Assembly: GCF_000829695.1 (NCBI RefSeq)
Contig: NZ_BBNN01000018.1
Location: forward strand, 124,001 to 188,000
Length of the DNA: 64,000 bases
Source: Streptomyces sp. NBRC 110035
GTDB lineage: Bacteria; Actinomycetota; Actinomycetes; Streptomycetales; Streptomycetaceae
Direction: 5' to 3'
Positions 10,732-19,908 of the stretch are shown one piece after another. A model generated the notes under the pieces. That model ran no database searches, was not told the origin of the DNA, and worked only from the letters and a program-made list of their open reading frames with translations. Position numbers and translations under genes: made by a program. The number at the start of each line of letters is the position of its first letter. The stretch's first letter is position 1.

Positions 10732-11925
10732 GTGGCAGCACCGCAGAACTACCTCGCAGTCATCAAAGTCATCGGTGTCGGCGGCGGTGGTGTCAACGCC
10801 ATCAACCGGATGATCGAGGTCGGTCTCAAGGGCGTCGAGTTCATCGCCATCAACACCGACGCGCAAGCCCTGTTGATGAGCGACGCCGACGTCAAGCTCG
10901 ACGTCGGCCGTGAACTCACCCGCGGACTCGGCGCCGGAGCCAACCCGGCCGTCGGCCGCAAGGCGGCCGAGGACCACCGCGAGGAGATCGAGGAGGTCCT
11001 CAAGGGGGCCGACATGGTCTTCGTGACGGCCGGTGAGGGGGGCGGCACCGGCACCGGCGGCGCCCCCGTGGTGGCCAACATCGCCCGCTCGCTCGGCGCT
11101 CTCACCATCGGCGTGGTCACCCGCCCGTTCACCTTCGAGGGGCGGCGCCGCGCCAACCAGGCGGAGGACGGCATCGCCGAACTCCGCGAAGAGGTCGACA
11201 CCCTCATCGTCATCCCCAACGACCGGCTGCTGTCCATCTCGGACCGCCAGGTCTCGGTCCTGGACGCCTTCAAGTCGGCGGACCAGGTCCTGCTCTCCGG
11301 TGTCCAGGGCATCACCGACCTCATCACCACGCCCGGCCTGATCAACCTCGACTTCGCCGACGTCAAGTCGGTCATGTCCGAGGCCGGGTCGGCCCTCATG
11401 GGCATCGGCTCGGCCCGCGGCGACGACCGCGCGGTGGCCGCTGCCGAGATGGCGATCTCCTCACCGCTGCTGGAAGCCTCCATCGACGGTGCCAGGGGCG
11501 TCCTGCTCTCCATCTCCGGCGGCAGCGACCTCGGCCTGTTCGAGATCAACGAGGCTGCCCAGCTGGTGAGCGAGGCGGCCCACCCCGAGGCCAACATCAT
11601 CTTCGGCGCGGTGATCGACGACGCCCTCGGCGACGAGGTCCGGGTCACGGTGATCGCGGCCGGCTTCGACGGTGGCCAGCCGCCCTCGAAGCGGGACAAC
11701 GTCCTCGGCTCGTCCTCGGCCAAGCGCGAGGAGCCCGCCCCCGCGCGGCAGCCCGAGAGCCGCCCGTCCTTCGGTTCCCTGGGCAGCGTCACGCCCAAGG
11801 AGGAGCCGGAGCAGGCCCCCGAGCCGGTCAGTGACGTCCCGGCCGCCCAGCCGCCCGTCCCGCCGTCCCGTACCTACGCGGACAGTGCGGCCGAGGAGCT
11901 GGACGTACCGGACTTCCTGAAGTGA
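10732..11925 (+). CDS. ftsZ: FtsZ, tubulin-like cell division GTPase
   Basis: Cytoplasmic GTPase that polymerises into the division ring and, in Streptomyces, ladders of rings in sporulating hyphae. The 397-aa protein shows the GTP-binding start [11 protein letters not shown], the tubulin signature GGGTGTG around residues 104-110, the T7 catalytic loop [11 protein letters not shown], a proline/glutamate-rich linker of about 70 residues and the C-terminal DVPDFLK tail that binds SepF-type partners. GTG 10732 starts the conserved N-terminus. The stop overlaps the next gene's GTG by four bases (GTGA). Confidence 0.98.
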   Translation: MAAPQNYLAVIKVIGVGGGGVNAINRMIEVGLKGVEFIAINTDAQALLMSDADVKLDVGRELTRGLGAGANPAVGRKAAEDHREEIEEVLKGADMVFVTAGEGGGTGTGGAPVVANIARSLGALTIGVVTRPFTFEGRRRANQAEDGIAELREEVDTLIVIPNDRLLSISDRQVSVLDAFKSADQVLLSGVQGITDLITTPGLINLDFADVKSVMSEAGSALMGIGSARGDDRAVAAAEMAISSPLLEASIDGARGVLLSISGGSDLGLFEINEAAQLVSEAAHPEANIIFGAVIDDALGDEVRVTVIAAGFDGGQPPSKRDNVLGSSSAKREEPAPARQPESRPSFGSLGSVTPKEEPEQAPEPVSDVPAAQPPVPPSRTYADSAAEELDVPDFLK

Positions 11926-12650
11926 TAGGACAGCGTGACTGCGTGCGCGGCGCGCACTTCGCCCTCACCGACCGGTGGGGCGGGGTGAGCGCCGCTCCGT
12001 ATGCGGAGCTCAATCTCGGCGGGGCGGTCGGTGACGACTCCGGCGCCGTGCGCACCAACCGTGAACTGACCGCGAAGTCCCTTGGCCTGGACCCGGCCCG
12101 GGTGGTCTGGATGAACCAGGTGCACGGGGCCGACGCGGTCGTGGTGGACGAGCCGTGGGGTGAGGGCCCCGTCCCCGGGGCCGACGCGGTGGTCACCGTG
12201 CGGCGGGGCCTCGCCCTCGCCGTACTCACCGCCGACTGCGTCCCGGTGCTGCTCGCCGACCCCGTCGCCGGTGTCGTCGCGGCGGCCCACGCGGGCCGGC
12301 CCGGACTGGTCGCGGGCGTGGTCCCCGACGCCGTACGGGCCATGACGGAGCTCGGCGCCGATCCGGCACGGATCGTCGCCCGCACCGGCCCCGCCGTCTG
12401 CGGCCGATGCTACGAGGTGCCGGAGCGGATGCGCGCCGAGGTGGCAGCCGTCGAGCCGGCCGCGTACGCCGAGACGAGCTGGGGCACACCGGCGGTCGAT
12501 GTGGCCGGGGGCGTGCACGCCCAGCTCGAACGGCTCGGGGTGGGCGACCGGAAGCGGTCGCCGGTGTGCACGCTGGAGTCGGACGATCATTTCTCGTACC
12601 GGCGGGACCGCACCACCGGGCGGCTCGCGGGCTATGTGTGGCTGGACTGA
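11922..12650 (+). CDS. pgeF: PgeF/YlmD-type peptidoglycan editing factor (polyphenol oxidase family)
   Basis: Member of the multicopper-oxidase-like YfiH/YlmD family; the E. coli member hydrolyses misincorporated L-Ser from UDP-MurNAc precursors. Visible family motifs are [36 protein letters not shown] and [14 protein letters not shown], supplying the zinc-binding His/Cys set. In many homologues the third motif reads AHAGWRG; here Trp-Arg is missing (HAGRPG), a local departure. The gene overlaps ftsZ by four bases and precedes the PLP protein and sepF, the standard Gram-positive ylmD-E-F order. The reaction in this organism is inferred. Confidence 0.88.
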   Translation: MIGQRDCVRGAHFALTDRWGGVSAAPYAELNLGGAVGDDSGAVRTNRELTAKSLGLDPARVVWMNQVHGADAVVVDEPWGEGPVPGADAVVTVRRGLALAVLTADCVPVLLADPVAGVVAAAHAGRPGLVAGVVPDAVRAMTELGADPARIVARTGPAVCGRCYEVPERMRAEVAAVEPAAYAETSWGTPAVDVAGGVHAQLERLGVGDRKRSPVCTLESDDHFSYRRDRTTGRLAGYVWLD

Positions 12651-12656
12651 TGGGGC

Positions 12657-13388
12657 ATGACGGACCGTAAGGAAGAAATCGCCGCGAATCTCGCGGACGT
12701 GGAGGAACGGATCGCCGCCGCGTGCGCGGCCGCCGGGCGCGGACGCGAGGAGGTGACCCTGATCGTGGTCACCAAGACCTTCCCCGCGAGCGATGTGCGG
12801 ATCCTGTCGGAGCTCGGTGTGCGTCATGTCGCCGAGAACCGTGACCAGGACGCCGCCCCGAAAGCAGCGGAATGTGCCGACCTGCCCCTTGAGTGGCACT
12901 TCGTCGGACAGCTCCAGACCAATAAGGTGCGTTCTGTGGTCGGTTATGCCGACTTCGTGCAGTCCGTCGACCGTTCCCGACTGGTCACGGCGCTCTCGAA
13001 GGAGGCCGTGCGCACCGGGCGCGAACTGGGCTGCCTCATCCAGGTCGCGCTCGACGCCGATGAGCCCGTGGCGGGAGGGGGCCGGGGGGAGCGCGGCGGC
13101 GTGGCGCCGGGCGGCGTCGCGGAGCTGGCCGGTCTCGTCGCCGGGGCCGAAGGGCTGCGGCTGGACGGGCTGATGACCGTCGCCCCGCTCGCCGGGGAGT
13201 ACGCCGGGCGCCAACAGGCCGCGTTCGAGCGCTTGATGCTTCTGTCGACCGACCTGCGCGCGGCCCATCCTGCTGCGAACATGGTCTCCGCGGGGATGAG
13301 TGCGGATCTCGAACAGGCTGTTGCGGCCGGAGCGACACATGTGCGCGTCGGCAGTGCGGTACTCGGAGTCCGCTCCAGGCTCGGGTAA
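12657..13388 (+). CDS. YggS/YlmE family PLP-binding homeostasis protein
   Basis: Single-domain alanine-racemase-fold protein that binds pyridoxal phosphate and buffers its level; no catalytic reaction is established for the family. The PLP lysine lies in VTKTFP around residue 40, with [14 protein letters not shown] and [12 protein letters not shown] following, and phosphate-binding [27 protein letters not shown] near the C-terminus. The 243-aa length is usual. A glycine-rich insert ([11 protein letters not shown]) around residue 140 is typical of streptomycete versions. ATG 12657 is six bases after pgeF, supporting cotranscription with pgeF. Confidence 0.92.
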   Translation: MTDRKEEIAANLADVEERIAAACAAAGRGREEVTLIVVTKTFPASDVRILSELGVRHVAENRDQDAAPKAAECADLPLEWHFVGQLQTNKVRSVVGYADFVQSVDRSRLVTALSKEAVRTGRELGCLIQVALDADEPVAGGGRGERGGVAPGGVAELAGLVAGAEGLRLDGLMTVAPLAGEYAGRQQAAFERLMLLSTDLRAAHPAANMVSAGMSADLEQAVAAGATHVRVGSAVLGVRSRLG

Positions 13389-13516
13389 CGTCGCCAGGAA
13401 GTCGGACCACAGTAGAAAATATGGTCATTGCCGCTGATCGGCGGACTGAGGACCTTGTGGATCGCGGGCACTTGGCGGTCGTCAGCGGATCCACCACAGA
13501 GCGGAGGGCACGGAGA

Positions 13517-14167
13517 ATGGCCGGCGCGATGCGCAAGATGGCGGTCTACCTCGGCCTCGTGGAGGACGATGGGTACGACGGCCGCGGATTTGACCCAGAC
13601 GACGACTTCGAACCCGAACTCGACCCGGAGCCCGAGCGGGACCACCGACGGCACGAGCCGTCGCACCAGTCGCACAGCGCACACGGGGCACATCAGTCCC
13701 AAAGGGGCGAAGAGGTGCTGATCGCCCAACCGCCCCCGCCTCGTGAGCCGGTCGCCCGGGCCGCTTCGCTTCCCGCTGAATCGGCACGCCCGGCGCGCAT
13801 CGCGCCCGTGGCATCCATCACACAAGAACGCGCCAGCCTGGAGAAGAACGCACCGGTGATCATGCCCAAGGTCGTGTCGGAACGAGAGCCTTACCGGATC
13901 ACCACGCTTCACCCGCGGACCTACAACGAGGCCCGTACCATCGGGGAACACTTCCGCGAAGGCACTCCGGTGATCATGAATCTGACCGAGATGGACGACA
14001 CGGACGCCAAGCGACTTGTCGACTTTGCGGCCGGTTTGGTGTTTGGTCTTCACGGCAGTATCGAGCGGGTGACGCAGAAGGTCTTCCTCCTGTCTCCTGC
14101 TAACGTCGATGTCACGGCTGAGGACAAGGCCCGTATCGCAGAGGGCGGGTTCTTCAACCAGAGCTGA
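13517..14167 (+). CDS. sepF: SepF, FtsZ membrane anchor
   Basis: Peripheral membrane protein that tethers FtsZ filaments and is essential for division in Actinobacteria. The N-terminus [18 protein letters not shown] contains the amphipathic membrane-binding helix, followed by an acidic, low-complexity linker (about residues 25-110) and the conserved SepF core from [14 protein letters not shown] to [13 protein letters not shown] 13517 is chosen because GGAGGG and GGAGA precede it and the conserved helix starts there; an upstream in-frame ATG (13421) lies in a locally AT-rich stretch (AGTAGAAAATATGG) that looks more like a promoter. FtsZ's DVPDFLK tail upstream is its expected partner. Confidence 0.95.
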   Translation: MAGAMRKMAVYLGLVEDDGYDGRGFDPDDDFEPELDPEPERDHRRHEPSHQSHSAHGAHQSQRGEEVLIAQPPPPREPVARAASLPAESARPARIAPVASITQERASLEKNAPVIMPKVVSEREPYRITTLHPRTYNEARTIGEHFREGTPVIMNLTEMDDTDAKRLVDFAAGLVFGLHGSIERVTQKVFLLSPANVDVTAEDKARIAEGGFFNQS

Positions 14168-14217
14168 GACGCAGGACCGGACAGACGCAGGACACAGGGG
14201 AGAGGGACAAACAGACC

Positions 14218-14508
14218 ATGAGCGTGTTCGCGCAGGTGATCTACATCGCGCTGATGGTGTTCCTCATCGTGCTCATCTTCCGTCTGGTCATGGACTACGT
14301 CTTCCAGTTCGCCCGCTCGTGGCAACCCGGCAAGGCGATGGTGGTCGTCCTGGAGGCCACCTACACTGTCACCGATCCACCGCTGAAGCTTCTGCGGCGG
14401 TTCATCCCGCCGCTGCGTCTCGGGGGCGTGGCGCTCGACCTGTCCTTCTTCGTACTGATGATCATCGTCTACATCCTGATCTCCCTCCTGGGCAGTGCGC
14501 TGAGGTGA
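14218..14508 (+). CDS. YggT family membrane protein (YlmG-like)
   Basis: Small integral membrane protein of 96 aa with two hydrophobic segments (about residues 5-25 and 72-93) and a conserved central stretch DPPLKLLRRFIPPLRLGGVA typical of the YggT/YlmG family. Family members are linked by position to cell division and chromosome placement; no biochemical activity is known. ATG 14218 follows a GGGGAGAGGGA ribosome site. It sits between sepF and divIVA, the standard position in Gram-positive dcw clusters. Confidence 0.92.
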   Translation: MSVFAQVIYIALMVFLIVLIFRLVMDYVFQFARSWQPGKAMVVVLEATYTVTDPPLKLLRRFIPPLRLGGVALDLSFFVLMIIVYILISLLGSALR

Positions 14509-14560
14509 CTGTGGACGACATGGGCCTGCCGACTGCCGATGACTACGTTGAGGTGAAGAG

Positions 14561-15796
14561 ATGCCGTTGACCCCCGAGGACGTGCGGAACAAGCAGTTCA
14601 CGACCGTCCGCCTCCGAGAAGGCTATGACGAGGACGAGGTCGATGCCTTCCTCGACGAGGTCGAAGCCGAACTGACGCGCCTGCTCCGCGAGAACGAGGA
14701 CCTGCGCGCCAAACTGGCCGCGGCCACGCGCGCTGCTGCCCAGAACCAGCAGAACATGCGCAAGCCTCCGGAACAGCAGGACCAGCAGCAACAGCAGGGA
14801 CCGCCCCAGGGGATGCCCCAGCAGGGCATGCGAGGTCCCGGCGGTCCGGTGCCCGCCGGTATATCGGGCCCGCCGCAGCAGCAGATGGGTGGCCCCATGG
14901 GTGGTCCGCCCCAGCTGCCGAGCGGTGCGCCGCAACTGCCCGCCGGCCCCGGCGGTCAGGGCGGTCCGCAGGGCCCCGGCCCGATGGGCCAGGGTCCCGG
15001 TCCCATGGGTCAGGGCGGCCCGATGGGCCAGGGTGGTCCGATGGGCCAGGGTGGTCCGATGCAGGGGCAGATGGGCCAGGGCGGCCCGATGCAGGGCCAG
15101 ATGCAGGGGCAGATGGGTCACGGCGGCCCGATGGGTGGCCCCGGCGGCCCCATGGGTGGCCCTCCCGGCCTTCCCGGACAGCAGGGCGGACCCGGCGGGG
15201 ACAGCGCGGCCCGCGTGCTCTCGCTGGCCCAGCAGACCGCCGACCAGGCGATCGCCGAGGCCCGTTCCGAAGCCAACAAGATCGTCGGCGAGGCGCGTTC
15301 GCGTGCCGAGGGTCTCGAGCGGGACGCCCGTGCCAAGGCGGACGCCCTGGAGCGGGACGCGCAGGAGAAGCACCGCGTCGCGATGGGCTCCCTGGAGTCC
15401 GCCCGCGCCACGCTGGAGCGCAAGGTCGAGGACCTGCGCGGCTTCGAGCGCGAGTACCGCACGCGGCTGAAGTCCTACCTGGAGTCGCAGCTGCGTCAGC
15501 TGGAGACCCAGGCGGACGACTCGCTCGCCCCGCCGCGTCAGCCCGCCGCCCCGTCGCTGCCGCCGTCCCCGGCGCCCTCCATGGCCCCGGCCGGTGCCGG
15601 TGCGCCGTCCTACGGCGGCAACCAGCAGATGGGCGGCGGCCCCGGCCAGTCCGGTCCGTCGTACGGCGGTGGCCAGCAGCAGATGCAGCCGGCGATGACC
15701 CAGCCCATGGCGCCGGTGCGTCCGCAGGGGCCGTCGCCGATGGGCCAGGCGCCCTCGCCGATGCGCGGGTTCCTGATCGACGAGGACGACAACTGA
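14561..15796 (+). CDS. divIVA: DivIVA, polar growth determinant
   Basis: Coiled-coil protein that marks hyphal tips and directs apical wall growth in Streptomyces; essential there. The conserved N-terminal domain ([18 protein letters not shown], first 50 residues) senses membrane curvature and leads into a first coiled coil. A long Gly/Gln/Met/Pro linker (about residues 65-210) precedes the second coiled coil (about 215-310, rich in Ala/Glu/Arg heptads) and a Pro/Gln-rich tail ending in [10 protein letters not shown]. The 411-aa length and repeat-rich linker suit streptomycete DivIVA. A strong terminator follows, making it the last gene of the cluster. Confidence 0.96.
   Translation: MPLTPEDVRNKQFTTVRLREGYDEDEVDAFLDEVEAELTRLLRENEDLRAKLAAATRAAAQNQQNMRKPPEQQDQQQQQGPPQGMPQQGMRGPGGPVPAGISGPPQQQMGGPMGGPPQLPSGAPQLPAGPGGQGGPQGPGPMGQGPGPMGQGGPMGQGGPMGQGGPMQGQMGQGGPMQGQMQGQMGHGGPMGGPGGPMGGPPGLPGQQGGPGGDSAARVLSLAQQTADQAIAEARSEANKIVGEARSRAEGLERDARAKADALERDAQEKHRVAMGSLESARATLERKVEDLRGFEREYRTRLKSYLESQLRQLETQADDSLAPPRQPAAPSLPPSPAPSMAPAGAGAPSYGGNQQMGGGPGQSGPSYGGGQQQMQPAMTQPMAPVRPQGPSPMGQAPSPMRGFLIDEDDN
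15023..15058 (+). repeat. 18-bp tandem repeat in the DivIVA linker
   Basis: Two perfect copies of an 18-base unit (15023-15040, 15041-15058) beginning ATGGGCCAGGG, encoding MGQGGP twice; flanking sequence (about 14978-15170) holds imperfect copies encoding GPMGQ/MQGQ variants. Linker length is likely variable between strains through slippage. Confidence 0.85.
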
Positions 15797-15840
15797 CGGC
15801 CTGATGGCCATGAGTACGGCGTAGCGGCCGACAGCGTTCA

Positions 15841-15878
15841 GGGCGGGGCCCCGGGTTCGAGAACCCGGGGCCCCGCCC
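15841..15878 (+). terminator. Terminator of the dcw cluster after divIVA
   Basis: Perfect inverted repeat: 15841-15858 pairs with 15861-15878, both arms 18 bases and GC-rich, around a tiny loop (CGAG at the tip), followed by TT. It lies 45 bases after the divIVA stop. Confidence 0.85.
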
Positions 15879-15951
15879 TTGTGCTACGCGCGTTCGGGCC
15901 CCTTTGCGATGGTTGTTCGAGATGCGGGGCAGTTGTCCGTAGGGCGCGACA

Positions 15952-16010
15952 CCGAAGGGCCCGGGCCGCCGCGCCCGGGTTCCGGCGTTCGGCGGACCCG
16001 GGCCCTTCGG
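15952..16010 (-). terminator. Probable ileS terminator
   Basis: Perfect 14-base inverted repeat CCGAAGGGCCCGGG (15952-15965) / complement (15997-16010) around a GC-rich 31-base interior. It lies 57 bases beyond the ileS stop on the minus strand and could act in both directions against readthrough from divIVA. Confidence 0.65.
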
Positions 16011-16066
16011 CGTACCGGGTGGTGCGGGGCGCGCAGGGCGCGCCGGTGTGAGCTACCCGCCGGGTC

Positions 16067-19000
16067 TCACGCCTTGCGGAGGCGGAAGGTCAGGGACAGT
16101 CCCTCGTCGGTGAACGGCTGCCCGTAGGCGCCGTCCGCCTCGTCCTGGACACCGCCCTCGTTCACGAAGGCCGTGGCCAGGACCTCGTCCGAGATCAGGC
16201 CGGAGTGTTCGGTCAGGGCCGCGGTCGTGGCGTCGTCCGTCGCCGTCCAGCGCAGGGCGATCCGGTCGGCCACGTCGAGGCCGCTGTTCTTGCGGGCCTC
16301 CTGGATCAGCCGGATCGCGTCCCGGGCCAGGCCGGCGCGGCGCAGCTCCTCGGTGATCTCCAGGTCCAGGGCGACCGTGGCACCGGTGTCGGACGCCACC
16401 GACCAGCCCTCGCGCGGGGTCTCCGTGATGATCACCTCGTCCGGGGCGAGGGCGATGGTCTCACCGTCGACCTCCACCGAGGCGGTGCCCTCGCGCAGCG
16501 CCAGGGACAGCGCGGCGGCGTCCGCGTTCGCGACGGCCCTGGCGACGTCCTGGACGCGCTTGCCGAACCGCTTTCCCAGGGCACGGAAGTTGGCCTTGGC
16601 CGTCGTGTCCACCAGCGAGCCGCCCACCTCGGACAGGAACGCCAGGGACTCGACGTTCAGCTCCTCGGTGATCTGCGTGTGCAGGTCGGGGTGGAGGGCG
16701 TCGAAACCGCTCGCCGCGATCAGGGCGCGCCTGAGGGGCTGGCGGGTCTTGACGCCCGACTCCGCGCGGGTGGCCCGTCCCAGCTCCACCAGACGGCGCA
16801 CCAGCACCATCTGCTTCGACAGCTCCGGGTCGATCGCCGTCAGGTCTGCCTCGGGCCAGGAGGACAGGTGGACCGACTCCGGGGCGTCCGGGGTGACCGG
16901 CACGACCAGGTCCTGCCAGACCCGCTCGGTGATGAACGGGGTCAGCGGGGCCATGAGCCCGGTGACCGTCCCGACGACCTCGTGCAGGGTGCGCAGCGCG
17001 GCCTTGTCGCCCTGCCAGAAGCGGCGCCGGGACCGGCGCACGTACCAGTTGGACAGGTCGTCGACGAACGCGGACAGCAGCTTGCCGGCGCGCTGGGTGT
17101 CGTAGCCGTCCAGCGCCCGGGTCACCTGGTCGGTGAGCGCGTGCAGTTCGGAGAGCAGCCAGCGGTCCAGCAGCGGGCGGTCGGCGGGTGCCGGATCGGC
17201 CTCGGACGGTGCCCAGCCGGACGTGCGCGCGTACAGGGCCTGGAAGGCGACGGTGTTCCAGTAGGTCAGGAGCGTCTTGCGGACGACCTCCTGGATGGTG
17301 CCGTGGCCCACCCTGCGGGCCGCCCACGGGGAACCGCCGGCCGCCATGAACCAGCGGACCGCGTCCGCGCCGTGCTGGTCCATCAGCGGGACCGGGTCCA
17401 GGGTGTTGCCCAGGTGCTTGGACATCTTGCGGCCGTCCTCGGCGAGGATGTGGCCGAGGCAGACGACGTTCTCGTACGACGACTTGTCGAAGACCAGGGT
17501 GCCGACCGCCATCAGCGTGTAGAACCATCCGCGGGTCTGGTCGATGGCCTCGCAGATGAACTGCGCCGGGTACCGGCTCTCGAACAGTTCCTTGTTCTTG
17601 TGCGGGTAGCCCCACTGCGCGAACGGCATCGAGCCCGAGTCGTACCAGGCGTCGATGACCTCCGGCACGCGCGTGGCCGTCCTGCCACAGCCGTCCTGCG
17701 GGCAGGCGAAGGTGACCTCGTCGATGAACGGGCGGTGCGGGTCGAGCCCCGACTGGTCGGTGCCGGTGAGCCCGGTCAGCTCGGCGAGCGAGCCGACGCA
17801 GGTGAGGTGGTCGTTTTCGCAGCGCCAGATCGGCAGCGGGGTGCCCCAGTAGCGGTTGCGGGACAGCGCCCAGTCGATGTTGTTGTTCAGCCAGTCGCCG
17901 TACCGGCCGTGCTTGACCGAGTCCGGGAACCAGTTGGTGCCCTCGTTCTCCTCGAGCAGGCGGTCCTTGACGGCCGTGGTGCGGATGTACCAGGAGGGCT
18001 GCGCGTAGTAGAGCAGCGCGGTGTGGCAGCGCCAGCAGTGCGGGTAGCTGTGCTCGTAGGGGGTGTGCTGGAACAGCAGGCCGCGGGCCGCCAGGTCCTC
18101 GGTCAGCTTCTCGTCCGCCTTCTTGAAGAAGACGCCGCCGACCAGGGGGACGTCCTCCTCGAAGGTGCCGTCCGGGCGGACCGGGTTCACCACCGGCAGG
18201 CCGTAGGAGCGGCAGACCCTGAGGTCGTCCTCACCGAAGGCGGGGGACTGGTGGACCAGACCCGTACCGTCCTCGGTGGTCACGTAGTCGGCGTTGACCA
18301 CGTAGTGCGCCGGCTGCGGGCCGTGCCCGTCGGTTTCCCCGCCCGCGCCCGGGAACTCCACGAACTCGAAGGGCCGCTGGTACGTCCAGCGCTCCATCTC
18401 GGCGCCGGTGAAGGTCTCGCCGGTGGTCTCCCAGTCCTCGCCGAGGGACTTGGCGACCAGCGGCTCGGCGACGACGAGCTTCTCCTCGCCGTTCGTCGCG
18501 ACGACGTAGACGACCTCGGGGTGCGCGGCGACCGCGGTGTTGGACACCAGCGTCCACGGCGTGGTCGTCCACACCAGGAGCGCGGCCTCGCCGGCCAGGG
18601 GACCGGAGGTGAGGGGGAAGCGGACGTAGACGGACGGGTCGACGACCGTCTCGTACCCCTGTGCCAGCTCGTGGTCGGACAGGCCGGTGCCGCAGCGGGG
18701 GCACCAGGGGGCGACGCGGTGGTCCTGGACCAGCAGGTCCTTGTCGAAGATCTCCTTCAGCGACCACCAGACGGACTCGATGTACTCCGGGTCCATCGTG
18801 CGGTACGGGTCCTTGAGGTCGGCCCAGTAACCCATGCGGGTCGTGAGCTCCTCGAAGGCGTCGGTGTGGCGGGTCACCGACTCGCGGCACCGGGCGTTGA
18901 ACTCGGCGATGCCGTACGCCTCGATGTCCTGCTTGCCGGAGAAGCCGAGTTCCTTCTCCACCGCCAGCTCCACCGGGAGGCCGTGGCAGTCCCAGCCGGC

Positions 19001-19258
19001 CTTGCGGCCCACGTGGTAGCCGCGCATGGTGCGGAAGCGGGGGAAGACGTCCTTGAAGACGCGCGCCTCGATGTGGTGGGCGCCCGGCATGCCGTTGGCG
19101 GTGGGCGGGCCCTCGTAGAACACCCACTCGGGGCGGCCCTCGGACTGCTCCAGGCTCTTGGCGAAGATCTTCTGTTCCTGCCAGAAGTCGAGCACCGCGT
19201 GCTCGAGAGCGGGCAGGTCGACCTGGGCGGGCACCTGTCGGTACGTCGGCGTTGTCAT
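16067..19258 (-). CDS. ileS: Isoleucyl-tRNA synthetase, IleS2 type with swapped GXHH signature
   Basis: Class I aminoacyl-tRNA synthetase charging tRNA-Ile, 1063 aa, of the eukaryote-like IleS2 type (EGPPTANGMP, WDCHGLPVE). The HXGH adenylate motif reads Gly59-Ala60-His61-His62 (codons 19073-19084), i.e. GXHH: the first and third positions are exchanged. KMSKH is present near residue 611. The CP1 editing domain contains a TTPWTL segment and a large insertion; the C-terminal anticodon-binding domain follows. ATG 19258 starts MTTPTYRQVP and has GGAGGAAG upstream; the longer in-frame extension lies inside the T-box leader. Expression is expected to be controlled translationally by that leader. 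Confidence 0.97.
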   Translation of the reverse strand: MTTPTYRQVPAQVDLPALEHAVLDFWQEQKIFAKSLEQSEGRPEWVFYEGPPTANGMPGAHHIEARVFKDVFPRFRTMRGYHVGRKAGWDCHGLPVELAVEKELGFSGKQDIEAYGIAEFNARCRESVTRHTDAFEELTTRMGYWADLKDPYRTMDPEYIESVWWSLKEIFDKDLLVQDHRVAPWCPRCGTGLSDHELAQGYETVVDPSVYVRFPLTSGPLAGEAALLVWTTTPWTLVSNTAVAAHPEVVYVVATNGEEKLVVAEPLVAKSLGEDWETTGETFTGAEMERWTYQRPFEFVEFPGAGGETDGHGPQPAHYVVNADYVTTEDGTGLVHQSPAFGEDDLRVCRSYGLPVVNPVRPDGTFEEDVPLVGGVFFKKADEKLTEDLAARGLLFQHTPYEHSYPHCWRCHTALLYYAQPSWYIRTTAVKDRLLEENEGTNWFPDSVKHGRYGDWLNNNIDWALSRNRYWGTPLPIWRCENDHLTCVGSLAELTGLTGTDQSGLDPHRPFIDEVTFACPQDGCGRTATRVPEVIDAWYDSGSMPFAQWGYPHKNKELFESRYPAQFICEAIDQTRGWFYTLMAVGTLVFDKSSYENVVCLGHILAEDGRKMSKHLGNTLDPVPLMDQHGADAVRWFMAAGGSPWAARRVGHGTIQEVVRKTLLTYWNTVAFQALYARTSGWAPSEADPAPADRPLLDRWLLSELHALTDQVTRALDGYDTQRAGKLLSAFVDDLSNWYVRRSRRRFWQGDKAALRTLHEVVGTVTGLMAPLTPFITERVWQDLVVPVTPDAPESVHLSSWPEADLTAIDPELSKQMVLVRRLVELGRATRAESGVKTRQPLRRALIAASGFDALHPDLHTQITEELNVESLAFLSEVGGSLVDTTAKANFRALGKRFGKRVQDVARAVANADAAALSLALREGTASVEVDGETIALAPDEVIITETPREGWSVASDTGATVALDLEITEELRRAGLARDAIRLIQEARKNSGLDVADRIALRWTATDDATTAALTEHSGLISDEVLATAFVNEGGVQDEADGAYGQPFTDEGLSLTFRLRKA

Positions 19259-19556
19259 CAGCGGGCTTCCTCCGGCGGACTTGCTGCCTTCCGTCCGGAG
19301 GGACGAGAGCTGTGTCGATCCCTGCGCCGCCGTCGGCGCGCTCCCGCGGTACCACCCTCCTTGGCTCCCCGGTGCGTCGTGTGCGCCGGTCGGCCCCCTC
19401 ATTGGGGTCGCGATGCCGGTTCTACTCGCCGTAGCTGTGGGCTGCGGCTTTCCTCCGGCGGCTCCGGGGTGATCTTCGCGTCGCGCTCGCCCCCGGGCTC
19501 ACACCGTCCCCGGGTCGCTCTGGGCTGCGTACGCCGCTACTCGTCCCCATCCACGC
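19259..19556 (-). ncRNA. Translational T-box riboswitch (isoleucine) upstream of ileS
   Basis: The leader carries the canonical T-box sequence AGGGTGGTACCGCG on the minus strand (19345-19358), which pairs with the 3' end of uncharged tRNA. Upstream lies a long Stem I with the specifier triplet ATC (19471-19473) in GAAGATCACC, reading isoleucine, plus the GACGAGTAGC entry segment. Between the T-box and the start, CCCTCCGG (about 19295-19302) can sequester the GGAGG ribosome site (about 19269-19273), the arrangement of actinobacterial T-boxes that act on translation and not termination. Outer boundaries are approximate. Confidence 0.92.
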
Positions 19557-19560
19557 TTTT

Positions 19561-19908
19561 CGCTCCGCCCAGTGTACGGCGCGCGGCGGGCAACGGCCGA
19601 CCGGTTGTTCTGAAGGTGGCGGGCGGAGGCTCCGGGCGGGGTCGCGGCGGGTGCCGTGCGCATGCCCGATGAATCCTCCATGGAGGGACATACCGCCGAA
19701 TGGCGCGGTACGGGTGTTCGGATTCTGTGACGTCCGACTTGGCGGCATACCCGGCGGGGAGCTGGGCACAACGCATGAAGGTCCGCCGCGCGGCGTCCGT
19801 GGGGCGGACGACCGGGCGGTGCGCCCCGTTGCCGCGGGACCCGAGCCGATTTATCGTCCCAGCACGATGCGCGCGCAAGATCACAGCATGTGAAAAGGGG
19901 CCCCGGCC
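19561..19908. other. Intergenic stretch between the ileS leader and the DksA-like gene
   Basis: About 350 bases with no convincing gene. The only structure seen is a 12-base palindrome CCTCCATGGAGG (19675-19686). The two divergent promoters (ileS leader and DksA-like gene) must lie here or at its edges. Confidence 0.5.

Noticed and set aside
15001..15170. A repeat array in divIVA as a mobile element
   Set aside because: The units encode the Gly/Gln/Met linker in frame and have no terminal repeats.
16205..19672. A 1155-aa open frame on the plus strand opposite ileS
   Set aside because: It is antisense to a complete ileS with motifs and a T-box, has no family motifs, and is a normal by-product of high-GC coding DNA.
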